Below, one piece after another: positions 35,473 to 44,064 of a DNA stretch of 64,000 bases. The stretch comes from Paenarthrobacter nitroguajacolicus. GTDB taxonomy: Bacteria > Actinomycetota > Actinomycetes > Actinomycetales > Micrococcaceae. Position numbers and translations under genes: made by a program. The stretch covers positions 59,574 to 123,573 of the forward strand of contig NZ_JAQPPK010000016.1 of the NCBI RefSeq assembly GCF_029952445.1, written 5' to 3'. The first letter of the stretch is position 1. Every line of letters starts with the position of its first letter. The notes beneath the pieces were generated by a model. It saw nothing but the letters and a program-made list of their open reading frames with translations. It did no database searches and had not been told where the DNA came from.

Positions 35473-35734
35473 TGTGACCACTCCTTGTCCGGTATCTCAC
35501 GCAAGAGTAGTCAGATCGATCAATCAAACTACAGTCTGTTGCACCTACTGTATGCCTCCTGCTGAAATGATGACAACGAAGCAGGATGAGGCTACCGCCG
35601 AAGCCCGCCGGCACCAGGCACGCGGAACACCACCCGCAGCCCTGTAAAGGTTTCCCGCAAGGAAGCAGCCGCTGATTGACTCTTGTTCACAGCATTGTCA
35701 TTCTGCACCCGCCCCATGAAACGGGGCAGCACAG
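35473..35734. other. Intergenic stretch without a gene
   Basis: The divergent gap between the Lrp/AsnC gene and gluQ. I see the dyad TACAGT (35530-35535) / ACTGTA (35547-35552), which suits an Lrp-type site, and an AT-richer patch ATCGATCAATCAAACTA before it. No coding frame with a start signal is visible. Confidence 0.5.
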
Positions 35735-35782
35735 CAAGAGCCCCTGAGCCACCGGATCGTTGCGGTAGCTGAGGGGCTCTTG
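35735..35782. other. Strong 20-bp hairpin upstream of gluQ
   Basis: Arms 35735-35754 and 35763-35782 pair over 20 bp with two mismatches around an 8-base loop. The eleven outer pairs (CAAGAGCCCCT) are perfect, and flanking GGGCA/TGCCC sequence can extend the stem. It lies 40 bases before the gluQ start and has no T-run. It may be an attenuator, a small-RNA terminator or a mobile palindrome. Confidence 0.7.
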
Positions 35783-35822
35783 TGTTGCCCGGCCCTCCCT
35801 GTGAGGCACATAGGCTTGGATC

Positions 35823-36710
35823 ATGACTTCCGCTGGGCGATTTGCCCCGAGCCCATCCGGTGAACTGCACGTTGGCAATCTCCGCACGGCCATCCTGGCG
35901 TGGCTTTTCGCGAAAGCCAGCGGCCGTGATTTCCTGCTGCGCGTGGAAGACCTTGACCGGGCCAGGTCCGGCGCGGAAACCGAGCAGCTCCGTGACCTGC
36001 GTGCCATCGGCCTTACGTGGGACGCCGACGTGGTCCGCCAGACGGAGCGCGGCGCACTCTACGACCAAGCGATCCAACGCCTGACGTCGGAGGGGCGCAC
36101 CTACGAGTGCTTTTGCACCCGCAGGGAGATCCAGGAAGCGCCCTCTGCTCCACACGCTCCCCAAGGAGCCTATCCGGGGACCTGCCGGAGGTTGTCTGCT
36201 GCCGAACGCGAGATACGTCGTGCGTCGCGTCCGGCATCGATCCGCTTGCGATCCGAGGTTACTGAGCGGTCTGTTGAGGACCAGTTGCAGGGCACTTTCG
36301 TGGGCATGGTGGACGACTTTGTGCTGCGTCGCAATGACGGCGTCACCGCCTACAACCTGGCCGTGGTGGTGGACGACGCCGCCCAGGGAATCGACCAGGT
36401 GGTGCGCGGTGACGACCTCCTGCCATCCACTCCCCGGCAGGCCTACCTGGCCACCCTGTTGGGCCTTCCCGTCCCCGAATATGCGCATGTTCCGTTGGTG
36501 GTAAACCACGACGGCGTGAGGCTGGCAAAGCGCGACGGTGCCGTCACCCTGGACGACCTCGCCGCCGTCGGAATTCCTGCCGCACGGGTGCGCGACGTGC
36601 TGTTGGAGTCACTCGGCCTGCCCGCCGGACCCTTGGCGGCGGCACTGGGGGGATTCGACCCCGCAACGCTGCCCAAGGACCCCTGGGTGTGGATAACTCC
36701 GCAGACCTGA
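35823..36710 (+). CDS. gluQ: Glutamyl-Q tRNA(Asp) synthetase
   Basis: Attaches glutamate to queuosine in the tRNA(Asp) anticodon. The 295-residue protein is the catalytic half of GluRS without an anticodon-binding domain. The HIGH-like motif is APSPSGELHVGNL (residues 8-20), the Zn-type cysteines are in YECFCTRRE, and the KMSKS region is degenerate (LAKRDGAVTL, about 235), as usual in this family. RGDDLLPSTPRQAYL is also diagnostic. The ribosome site is weak. Confidence 0.93.
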   Translation: MTSAGRFAPSPSGELHVGNLRTAILAWLFAKASGRDFLLRVEDLDRARSGAETEQLRDLRAIGLTWDADVVRQTERGALYDQAIQRLTSEGRTYECFCTRREIQEAPSAPHAPQGAYPGTCRRLSAAEREIRRASRPASIRLRSEVTERSVEDQLQGTFVGMVDDFVLRRNDGVTAYNLAVVVDDAAQGIDQVVRGDDLLPSTPRQAYLATLLGLPVPEYAHVPLVVNHDGVRLAKRDGAVTLDDLAAVGIPAARVRDVLLESLGLPAGPLAAALGGFDPATLPKDPWVWITPQT

Positions 36711-36735
36711 GCGGGGCACCACGTAGGCTGGCTGG

Positions 36736-37881
36736 ATGCATTCACAGATGGTCGCCCCAGGTTTCGAACCCGTCGCCGAACTCTTCGGCCGTTTTCTGGA
36801 TCAGGATCCGGAGTACTCAGCCCAAGTAGCTGCCTATCATCGCGGCGTCAAAGTGCTGGACCTGAGCGGTGGCCCACACATCCGCCCCGACTCGGTCACT
36901 GGCGTATTCTCCTGTTCCAAGGGCATGGCCGGCCTTGTCATGGCCTTGCTGGTGCAGGACGGGCAGCTGGACCTGGACGCCGAGGTGGTCAAGTACTGGC
37001 CGGAATTCGGTGTGGAAGGCAAGGCCGGGATTACCGTTGCCCAGCTTCTCTCACACCAGGCCGGCTTATTGGGCCCCGAGGGAGGCCTGACCCTGGAAGA
37101 GGTCAACGACTCCGCGCTCGCCGCCGCCAAACTCGCCAAACTGCCCCCGCTATGGAAGCCCGGGGCCGCATTCGGCTACCACGCCCTCAGCATCGGCATC
37201 TTCATGGAGGAATTGTGCCGGCGAATCACCGGTTCCACGCTTCAAGAGGTTTTCGAGGCCCGCATCCGGGCAGTAACCGGAGCACACTTCTACCTTGGAC
37301 TCCCGGAAGCGGAGGAGCCCCGTTTTGCGCCTTTCCGGTGGGCGGCTGATCCGTCATGGCCATGGGTGGACCCGGCCAGCCATTTCGGCCTGGCTGCCAA
37401 CGCCGCTGTGGGCGAGATTTTGGACCTTCCCAACATCCGCGAAGTCCGGGCCGCCGGGTTGAGCTCGGCCGCGGGAGTGTCCAGCGCCGACGGGATGGCG
37501 AGGATCTATGCGGCGGCCTTGACCGGCCTGGCTGGAGAGGGCAACCAATCGACGCGTGGTGCGCAGGCCGCCGTCGCGCCCCTGCTGACTGAAGAGACCA
37601 TCCGTGCGGTGACCGCCGAGCAGGTCTTCGGCGTCGACCGGGTGTTCGGGGAGAGCGGCTGCTTCGCCACTGTCTTCATGAAATCCCACTCAAGGATGCC
37701 CTTCGGCAGCTACCGCGCGTTTGGTCACGACGGCGCCAGCGCATCTTTGGGTTTCGCCGACCCCGTGTATGAACTCGGCTTTGGATACGTGCCACAGCAG
37801 GCTGAGCCCGGGGGAGTGGGTTGCCGCAACTTCCAGCTGAGCTCCGCCGTCCGGGAAGCCATCGCCGGGTTGACGCCCTAG
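36736..37881 (+). CDS. Serine hydrolase, class C beta-lactamase/EstB family
   Basis: A 381-residue cytosolic protein without signal peptide. The nucleophile motif S-x-x-K is FSCSKGMAG (Ser near residue 60). The usual Y-x-N is represented by FGYHALSIG, and LLSHQAGLL is typical. This fits family VIII esterases and beta-lactamase-fold hydrolases rather than a resistance enzyme, because export is missing. It follows gluQ by 25 bases and may be co-transcribed with it. The substrate is unknown. Confidence 0.88.
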   Translation: MHSQMVAPGFEPVAELFGRFLDQDPEYSAQVAAYHRGVKVLDLSGGPHIRPDSVTGVFSCSKGMAGLVMALLVQDGQLDLDAEVVKYWPEFGVEGKAGITVAQLLSHQAGLLGPEGGLTLEEVNDSALAAAKLAKLPPLWKPGAAFGYHALSIGIFMEELCRRITGSTLQEVFEARIRAVTGAHFYLGLPEAEEPRFAPFRWAADPSWPWVDPASHFGLAANAAVGEILDLPNIREVRAAGLSSAAGVSSADGMARIYAAALTGLAGEGNQSTRGAQAAVAPLLTEETIRAVTAEQVFGVDRVFGESGCFATVFMKSHSRMPFGSYRAFGHDGASASLGFADPVYELGFGYVPQQAEPGGVGCRNFQLSSAVREAIAGLTP

Positions 37882-37886
37882 GCCGA

Positions 37887-38498
37887 CTAGGAGGACTGGG
37901 CGGCCGGGACCCCTACGGTCATACCTGCCCACAGGGTGTCCGTTGTTGCCGCCACAGCAGCCTCCACGGGCATTCCGTCCAAGTGCTTGCCGGCGGCAAG
38001 GAGGGCGGCCCCGTGAAGGCTGACGAAGCACACCATGGCCAGCGTCTCCGGATTCCCCGCAGCCAGTTCTCCCGCTTCCTGGGCCTCGATGATCATTCCC
38101 TTGGCTATCTCAATTCCTTGGCCGCCGGTGCTTCGCAGCTCCGCACTGGAATCGGTGTGGTGCTTGGTGGAGTACATCACGGACAACAGCGCCGGGTGGG
38201 CAACTGCGAACCCGACGTAGGCTTTTGCGACGCTGACGAAGCGCTCCCGCAGGCTGCCCTCGGATTCGGACGCGGTCAGGATGCGGTGGTTCATCAACTC
38301 GAAGCCAGCCATCGCCAGGGCGTCAATCAGAGCCTGTCTGTCACGGAAGTGCTTGGCCGGCGCGCCGTGGCTGACGTTCACGTCCCGGGCAAGCTGGCGT
38401 AGGGAAAGTCCCTCTACGCCCGCCACTTCAATGGTTTCCATGGCTCGTTCCAGGAGCGCTTCCCGAAGTTTGCCGTGGTGGTAGGGCTGCTCGATCAT
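37887..38498 (-). CDS. TetR family regulator of SDR gene
   Basis: A 203-residue protein with a TetR N-terminus (HHGKLREALLERAMETIEV, HTH in LSLRQLARDVNVSHGAPAKHF). The C-terminal domain matches the WHG type (HPALLSVMYSTKH). It diverges from the SDR gene across 101 bases that contain a promoter overlapped by dyads, so it probably represses that gene and itself. The inducer is unknown. Confidence 0.88.
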   Translation of the reverse strand: MIEQPYHHGKLREALLERAMETIEVAGVEGLSLRQLARDVNVSHGAPAKHFRDRQALIDALAMAGFELMNHRILTASESEGSLRERFVSVAKAYVGFAVAHPALLSVMYSTKHHTDSSAELRSTGGQGIEIAKGMIIEAQEAGELAAGNPETLAMVCFVSLHGAALLAAGKHLDGMPVEAAVAATTDTLWAGMTVGVPAAQSS

Positions 38499-38524
38499 GG
38501 CTCAAGTCTAAGGCAATGTAGGCA

Positions 38525-38568
38525 TTGACAACAAAGTAGTCACTGCCTACCATGTAGACAGCGACTAC
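38525..38568 (+). promoter_or_regulatory. SDR promoter overlapped by TetR operator
   Basis: TTGACA (38525-38530), 17 bases, then TACCAT (38548-38553) form a good promoter. GTAGTCACTG (38536-38545) and CAGCGACTAC (38559-38568) are inverted repeats with one mismatch flanking the -10 box. Another dyad GTAGGCA/TGCCTAC spans the -35. Binding here would block the polymerase. Confidence 0.65.
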
Positions 38569-38599
38569 ATCGTTCTCCAACTCGACGAATGGATCCACC

Positions 38600-39391
38600 A
38601 TGACCATGACTTACACCGGCACTACCGCGCTCATCACGGGAGCCAGCTCCGGCCTCGGTGCCGAATTCGCGCGGCGATTCGCCGCCCGTGGCTCCAACCT
38701 TGTCCTCGTTGCCAGGCGCGCGGATCGTTTGGATGATCTGGCACAGCAACTCCGCAGCGAGCACGGTGTTACCGTGACGGTGCTCCCCATGGACCTGGGC
38801 CGGGCAGGTGTCGGTGCGGAGCTCCTGAAAGAGTTGGCTGGTCGCGGGCTCTCCATAGATACCCTGATCAACAATGCGGGGTTCGGCACCCATGGTCTGC
38901 TGGTGGAGGAAGACCCTGCAGTGATTGCTTCCGAAATCTCACTCAACGTGGCTGCCTTGGTTGATATCACGCGGGCATTCCTGCCTGGGTTGCTCGCCTC
39001 CGGAAAGGGTGCGCTGGTGAATGTGGCCAGCACTGCTGCGTTCCAGCCCCTCCCCGGTATGGCCGTCTACGGTGCAACCAAAGCATTTGTCCTGAGTTTC
39101 ACTGAAGCAGTGGCCCACGAAACCAAGGACTCGGGACTCAACGTCCTGGCGCTTTGCCCGGGCGCTACAAAGACAGAGTTCTTCGACGTCGTAGGCAGCG
39201 ACTCGGCCGCCGTCGGGAAAATGCAGACATCCGCCCAAGTTGTGGAGACGGCAATGAAGGCGTTGGACCGCAAGGTGACGCCCGGCAGCGTTGTCTCCGG
39301 GTGGATGAACCGAGTGGGCGCAGCCTTCGCCCAGCGGCTGCCACGGGCCGTTACCGTTGCAATCGCTGCCCGTGCCCTTCAGGACTCCTAG
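38600..39391 (+). CDS. Short-chain dehydrogenase/reductase
   Basis: A 263-residue classical SDR. NAD(P) motif TALITGASSGLGAEFARRFA at residues 8-27, the basic residues after beta-2 (VLVARRADRL) suggest NADPH, then NNAGFG, the catalytic Ser in NVASTAAF, and YGATK. The substrate is unknown; relatives act on lipids or steroids. It is probably induced when the divergent TetR repressor releases its operator. Confidence 0.9.
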   Translation: MTMTYTGTTALITGASSGLGAEFARRFAARGSNLVLVARRADRLDDLAQQLRSEHGVTVTVLPMDLGRAGVGAELLKELAGRGLSIDTLINNAGFGTHGLLVEEDPAVIASEISLNVAALVDITRAFLPGLLASGKGALVNVASTAAFQPLPGMAVYGATKAFVLSFTEAVAHETKDSGLNVLALCPGATKTEFFDVVGSDSAAVGKMQTSAQVVETAMKALDRKVTPGSVVSGWMNRVGAAFAQRLPRAVTVAIAARALQDS

Positions 39392-39490
39392 CCCGGTACT
39401 CTCCTGGCCCGGTACTTGCGGAGCGCGAACAACGGATAGCCTGAGATAAGGACCCGTCCCCGCAGGTCCATTGCCAAGCCGGAGGCCACC

Positions 39491-40027
39491 ATGACCGAAC
39501 CACGCTTCACTGTAGAGACGGCCCAGGTCTTGGCCGAGGTGGCCCACAACCGCCAGAAGGACAAGCTCAAGCGGCCGTATCGGGAGCACGTCCTGGCCGT
39601 TGGCGATGCCCTGGCCGACTTCGACGAGGACATCCGGATCGCCGGCTACCTGCATGACATCGCCGAGGACACGCCCATCACCAGGCAGGCATTGTTGGAG
39701 ATGGGCGTGTCTGAGCGGGCACTCGCCATCATCGAGCGCGTCACCCGCCGCTTCCACGACGATCCCGATGATTACGACGCCGGCATCCGTTACGTCGCCG
39801 AGGACCACGACGCCACCTTGGTGAAGATAGCGGACAACGCCCACAACTCCCTGCCAGAGAGGGTCCAGGCCCTCGCAGAGAAGTGGCCGGACAAGCCGCC
39901 CGTAACCCGCTACGCCCAGGCCCGCCCAGTGCTTTACAGGGCAGTACCACGCGAGGAAGTGCAGCGGATTCTCGAGCGAATCAACCCGTATCTGCTTGAT
40001 GAACTGGACGAGATCGTTCCCGAGTAG
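39491..40027 (+). CDS. HD domain phosphohydrolase
   Basis: A 178-residue protein of the RelA/SpoT-like HD family. The metal motif is RPYREHVLAVG, then IAGYLHDIAEDTPIT near residue 53, and VKIADNAHNSLPER. It lacks a synthetase domain, so it may be a small (p)ppGpp hydrolase or another nucleotide phosphohydrolase. GGAGG precedes the ATG by five bases. It stops directly against the convergent ltrA-type gene, with no terminator between. Confidence 0.85.
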   Translation: MTEPRFTVETAQVLAEVAHNRQKDKLKRPYREHVLAVGDALADFDEDIRIAGYLHDIAEDTPITRQALLEMGVSERALAIIERVTRRFHDDPDDYDAGIRYVAEDHDATLVKIADNAHNSLPERVQALAEKWPDKPPVTRYAQARPVLYRAVPREEVQRILERINPYLLDELDEIVPE

Positions 40028-41272
40028 TCAGCCGGCCGCAGCTTCCAGGCGTCGGAGAGCCGCCGCCCTGCCCTTGTGCCCGCGCCGTTCGTCGTACGCA
40101 ATGGATAGTCCCAGGACCAGCATCATTTCCAGCATGCACGCAGGGACGGAGGCACCGGCCGCGGCCATGGCGATACTTCCCGCCAAGCCGACCACCACCG
40201 CAGTGGTGCTCCACAGCAGTTCGCGGTCCGGACTGAGCATGATGCTGTACAGCGTGGTCAGGGAAACCTTGAACAAAATGATGGGGATGGCTATGGAGGC
40301 GACGGCGGCCGCTCCACTGATGTGTGCCTCGTGGTCGATGAAGTAGGCGGCGATATGGAGCCCCGCGCCGGTGGCGGCGATGGTGGCGAAGATGAACATG
40401 TGTCCGTAGCCGAATACCCATGAGCGGTGCCGTTGGAAATGGAGTGCTGGGCCCGCGGGCAATATGAAGTAGATCCACCACATGGCGAACGCCAACCCCG
40501 TGCCGCTGAAGCCAACCAATGCGGCATCCAGGGTCCAGCCATGCAGAGCAACGATCGCCCGCAGTGTTTCGATGGCACCGATCAGGCACTCACCCAGGGC
40601 AATGATGGCCAGGAGGCCGTACCTTTCAGCAATGTGGTGCGCATGCCAGGGTGTGTTGGCTTTGCGTTCGGCCAGTCCCGGCACCGACATTTCCAGGACA
40701 AACAAAGGGGCGGCAAGCAGGAAAGTAGTGAGTACGTCGGTGTCGATCAGCAACGCCGCGATCCAGCCCAGTTGTACCAACGCAAGGTACTTGGCGTAGC
40801 GCAGGCACGTTTCGCGGCGTTCGGGATCCTGGCGTGCCGCGCGTAGCCACTGGAAGATCAGGGCAACGCGCATGATGATGTAGCCGATGAGGATGGCCAC
40901 GTTGTTGACGTGGTCGCCTTCAACCAGTGAATGGAACATCGGCTCGATGCCCATGGCAAGAATGAGGACGCCCACCATCTGGATCATGGTGACCACCCGG
41001 AACACCCAGTCATCGGTGTCGTAGGCGCTCGCAAACCACGAAAAGTTCACCCATGCCCAGATCACCGCGAACATGGCGTAACAGAATCCGAGCAAACCCG
41101 GTCCGAAGTGGGCTTCGGCTACGGCATGAGCGAACTGGTTTCCGGCGACCCCGAAGGCGATAACAAACGTGAGGTCGAAGAACAGCTCAAGCGGGGTTGC
41201 AGTTCGATGCTTCTCATGGGGATCGCGGCCGCCCATCCGGGAGAGGGCATGGCGAAGGGGGTTCGTGGACAT
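40028..41272 (-). CDS. Low temperature requirement protein A (LtrA) family
   Basis: A 414-residue protein with about 11 membrane segments. The family signature is TATPLELFFDLTFVIAFG (residues 24-41). RYGLLAIIALGECLIGAIETL in the middle is also typical. LtrA proteins are linked to growth at low temperature in Listeria, but their molecular role is unknown. The gene is convergent with the HD hydrolase. Confidence 0.9.
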   Translation of the reverse strand: MSTNPLRHALSRMGGRDPHEKHRTATPLELFFDLTFVIAFGVAGNQFAHAVAEAHFGPGLLGFCYAMFAVIWAWVNFSWFASAYDTDDWVFRVVTMIQMVGVLILAMGIEPMFHSLVEGDHVNNVAILIGYIIMRVALIFQWLRAARQDPERRETCLRYAKYLALVQLGWIAALLIDTDVLTTFLLAAPLFVLEMSVPGLAERKANTPWHAHHIAERYGLLAIIALGECLIGAIETLRAIVALHGWTLDAALVGFSGTGLAFAMWWIYFILPAGPALHFQRHRSWVFGYGHMFIFATIAATGAGLHIAAYFIDHEAHISGAAAVASIAIPIILFKVSLTTLYSIMLSPDRELLWSTTAVVVGLAGSIAMAAAGASVPACMLEMMLVLGLSIAYDERRGHKGRAAALRRLEAAAG

Positions 41273-41388
41273 GGCTCAAAGATTACCGCTGCCAACGTTC
41301 GCCGCGTTGTGATCGCTGGAATGCGTCCAGGTCGCCCGGAAAATACCGGCGGTCTGGCAGCGTTCCCGCGAACTCGTTGCCGAGACCC

Positions 41389-42681
41389 CTACACGCGGCC
41401 CAGGACGTCGATGTCTTCCAGGAAATCCTGGTGCACTTCGGCGCTCACAGTGGTGCGGGTGTCGGCGATGGCATCCAGGTAGTCCTGCGTGACCGGGCCC
41501 TTCCGCCCGTTGGGGGCGGCAGCACCGTCGTCGTACACGGCTTTTTCCAAAGCCCGCTGGGAGGCGCTGCGCGCCGCGAACTCGATATCCGCCGGGGAGA
41601 AACCCTCGGTCCTGTCCACCAACAAAGAGATGTCCACCGAGTCCACCACGGATGCCGGGATGAATCGCTGCCACATGGCCTCACGGGCATGGACGTCGGG
41701 TAGCCCGATGGGGATGACGTAGTCGAAGCGGCCGTGCCGGAGGAACGCAGTGTCCAGCGCCCGGATGAAGTTGGTGGCGCAGACCAGCAAGCGGCCGGGC
41801 TGTTCGCGGAAGGCCGGGATGATCTTCAGGAGCTCGTTGGTGACGCCCTGCAGCGGCGACGGCGGATCACCGGCACGCTGGGAGGCGATCTCCTCCACCT
41901 CGTCGATGAATACCACGGCGTGCTCCAGCTCGGCGATTTCAAGGAAGGTTTCACGCAGCGCACCGGCCAAACCCTTGGGATCGGCAGCCAGGCGGGATGG
42001 GAAGACCTCCACGAAGGGCCACTCCAGACGCGACGCAATGGCCTTGGCGAAAGTGGTCTTGCCCGTGCCCGGAGGACCGAACAGCACCACGGCGCGCGGG
42101 GGCACCACACCGTATTCATCGGCGAGGTCGGCCTCGGCCAACGGGAGCACCAGGCGGCGTTCCAGCAATTCCTTCTCGCGGCGCATGCCCGCCACGTTCT
42201 CCCAGAGATCCCGCGCCAGGATCCGCCCGCCGAGCAGGCCCAGCGCGCCGAGCTCCTGGCGCTGCACAGGGATGGTCCGCTCAAAGTAGCGCAGGTTCTT
42301 CTTCACGACGAAGCCGCGGCCCAGGAACGCCTCAACACGGGTCTCGGTTTCGGGCATCAGCGCCGACAGCTTGTTGAGACCGTGCGGTGCCATGCGGTTT
42401 TCGACGGCGGACAGCAGCGAAGTGCCGATGCCGCGGCCCCTGAACTCGGTGAGGGTGGCCAGGAAAACGATCCAGCCTTGGTCGTGGGCGGCACGTCCGA
42501 CGGCGGCACCCACCACTTGCTCGCCCTGGACCGCCACCACGGCATGGTCTTTCTCGCAGGACGCCAGGACCTCGGACAACGCGTAGACCGGCTCCACGCC
42601 ATCGGCCTTGAGGGACTCCCAGAGGTGCAGGATCCCGTCGAGATCGGACGAGTGGAAGTCCCGGATGCGCCAATTGGTCAT
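41389..42681 (-). CDS. GNAT acetyltransferase-AAA+ ATPase fusion
   Basis: A 430-residue two-domain protein. Residues 1-145 are a GNAT fold (WRIRDFHSSDLDGILHLWES, VFLATLTEFRGRGIGTSLLSAV for acetyl-CoA binding). Residues of about 165-430 are an AAA+ ATPase with Walker A VVLFGPPGTGKTTFAK (about 204), Walker B HAVVFIDEVEEIASQ (about 255), the sensor TNFIRALD and the arginine region LRHGRFDYVI, plus a C-terminal helical lid. AGGAG precedes the ATG by eight bases. The ATPase half resembles FtsH/CDC48-type single-ring remodelers. The fusion suggests acetylation linked to unfolding or quality control; no partner gene is adjacent. Confidence 0.9.
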   Translation of the reverse strand: MTNWRIRDFHSSDLDGILHLWESLKADGVEPVYALSEVLASCEKDHAVVAVQGEQVVGAAVGRAAHDQGWIVFLATLTEFRGRGIGTSLLSAVENRMAPHGLNKLSALMPETETRVEAFLGRGFVVKKNLRYFERTIPVQRQELGALGLLGGRILARDLWENVAGMRREKELLERRLVLPLAEADLADEYGVVPPRAVVLFGPPGTGKTTFAKAIASRLEWPFVEVFPSRLAADPKGLAGALRETFLEIAELEHAVVFIDEVEEIASQRAGDPPSPLQGVTNELLKIIPAFREQPGRLLVCATNFIRALDTAFLRHGRFDYVIPIGLPDVHAREAMWQRFIPASVVDSVDISLLVDRTEGFSPADIEFAARSASQRALEKAVYDDGAAAPNGRKGPVTQDYLDAIADTRTTVSAEVHQDFLEDIDVLGRV

Positions 42682-42769
42682 GAGTTTTCTCCTGGGGCTG
42701 TCAGTGAGTCGCCGTTGATTCCTTGGAGTTGAGCATAGGCGAACCGGCTGTCCGGGACGTTGCAAGCGC

Positions 42770-42784
42770 GTTGCGTTACGCAAC
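42770..42784. promoter_or_regulatory. Palindrome GTTGCG-TTA-CGCAAC
   Basis: A perfect 6-bp dyad with a 3-base centre, in the divergent gap between the GNAT-AAA+ gene and the FG-GAP gene. It resembles the IclR-type candidate at 23030-23046. Bound factor unknown. Confidence 0.4.
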
Positions 42785-42888
42785 CGGGGCGCGACGGCGG
42801 CCTGTCGCCACCCGCTTGAGTCCCGCCGTCGTACCTCCCGCCTAAGATGGGGCCGAATGGTCGGTTGCTACCCACGTTGCCAGGGGGA

Positions 42889-44043
42889 ATGGTGTTTTCG
42901 TTGACGAAGATTGCGGGAGGCGGCGCCGCAGCAGCCTTGGCCGCAGTGCTGGTCGGGGCATCCTTGGCACCCTCCGCTGAGGCAGCGGACCCGGAAGACG
43001 TGCAAGTGTACGGCCACCCGATTGTCGGTGCGGTGCTGTCCGTGGAGGGGGCGCCGGCGTTCTTCGCCAACTGCGGTGGCAGCGGCGAGGCCAGCTATTC
43101 CATCCAGTGGCTGCGGGATGGCGAGCCCTTGGATGCGAGGACCCCCTATTCCCCTTACCTTCTGCCGCTGGAGGCCGCAGACCTTGGCAGCCGGATTTCG
43201 GCGGTTGCGACTGGTTCACCCACCAACTGCGCCGGGCTGGAGGTTGTCACTGCAGCATCGGAGGAGATCCGCAAAGAACCAATGCGAGCGGAAGGCTTCA
43301 CGGGCCGGGGCGTGTTCGAACTGATGGGCCGCCGCAACGACGGAACACTGATGATGTACCTGGGTGCGGACGAGGTCAAGGGCTGGCAGGAGTCACGCCA
43401 AGTCGGGCCGGGATGGGGCGGGTTCACCAGGATCTTTGCAGCAGGCGACTTCACCACCGACGGCATCAGCGACCTCATGGCCACTGATGATTCGGGCACG
43501 TTGTACCGCTTTCAGGGCACAGGTGATGGCGGCTTCTACACCTACCGCCATGCAGTGGGATGGGGCTGGAACAGCATCGACAAAGTGGTGGGTCCGGGGG
43601 ACTTCGACGGCGATGGCCTCAACGATCTCCTTGGCAGCGAGGCCAATGGCGATCTGTACGTTTTTCCTTCGCATCCTTGGGGCGGGTGGAGCCCCCGTGT
43701 GAAGGTCGGTCAGGGCTGGGATGCCATGGACCTGCTGATCGGACCCGGCGATTTCAACGGCGACGGCGCAGTGGACGTCCTCGCCAAGGACAGGGCCGGA
43801 AAGCTGTATCTCTACGGCGGGAACGGGCATGGCGGCTGGCTGGCACCGCAGCAGGTTGGCCAAGGCTGGAACGCATTGACCAGGATCGGCAGCGCAGGGG
43901 ACTTCAACCGGGACGGCTTCAACGATGTCCACGGCATCAACAGCGCCGGCGACCTGGTGATGTACTACGGCGACGGGCGCGGTGGGTGGAAGGGTGCCGA
44001 GACCGTTGGCTGGGGCTGGAACATCTTCAACGGGCTCTACTGA
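42889..44043 (+). CDS. Secreted FG-GAP repeat protein, dispersed paralogue
   Basis: A 384-residue paralogue of the 3219-5540 pair. Signal peptide (AAAALAAVLVGASLAPSAEA), Ig-like domain with two cysteines (FANCGG and PTNCAG) around SIQWLRDGEP, then GFTGRGVFELMGR and five FG-GAP blocks with metal loops TTDGISD, DGDGLND, NGDGAVD and NRDGFND. It ends in VGWGWNIFNGLY. The start is ambiguous: ATG 42889 directly abuts AGGGGGA, whereas GTG 42892 has better spacing. It stands alone, 37 kb from its relatives. Confidence 0.87.
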   Translation: MVFSLTKIAGGGAAAALAAVLVGASLAPSAEAADPEDVQVYGHPIVGAVLSVEGAPAFFANCGGSGEASYSIQWLRDGEPLDARTPYSPYLLPLEAADLGSRISAVATGSPTNCAGLEVVTAASEEIRKEPMRAEGFTGRGVFELMGRRNDGTLMMYLGADEVKGWQESRQVGPGWGGFTRIFAAGDFTTDGISDLMATDDSGTLYRFQGTGDGGFYTYRHAVGWGWNSIDKVVGPGDFDGDGLNDLLGSEANGDLYVFPSHPWGGWSPRVKVGQGWDAMDLLIGPGDFNGDGAVDVLAKDRAGKLYLYGGNGHGGWLAPQQVGQGWNALTRIGSAGDFNRDGFNDVHGINSAGDLVMYYGDGRGGWKGAETVGWGWNIFNGLY

Positions 44044-44064
44044 GGCACCAGCCCCAAGTACCTC

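Noticed and set aside
36736..37881. Beta-lactam resistance gene
   Set aside because: It lacks a signal peptide and the usual Y-x-N; it fits an esterase-type serine hydrolase better.
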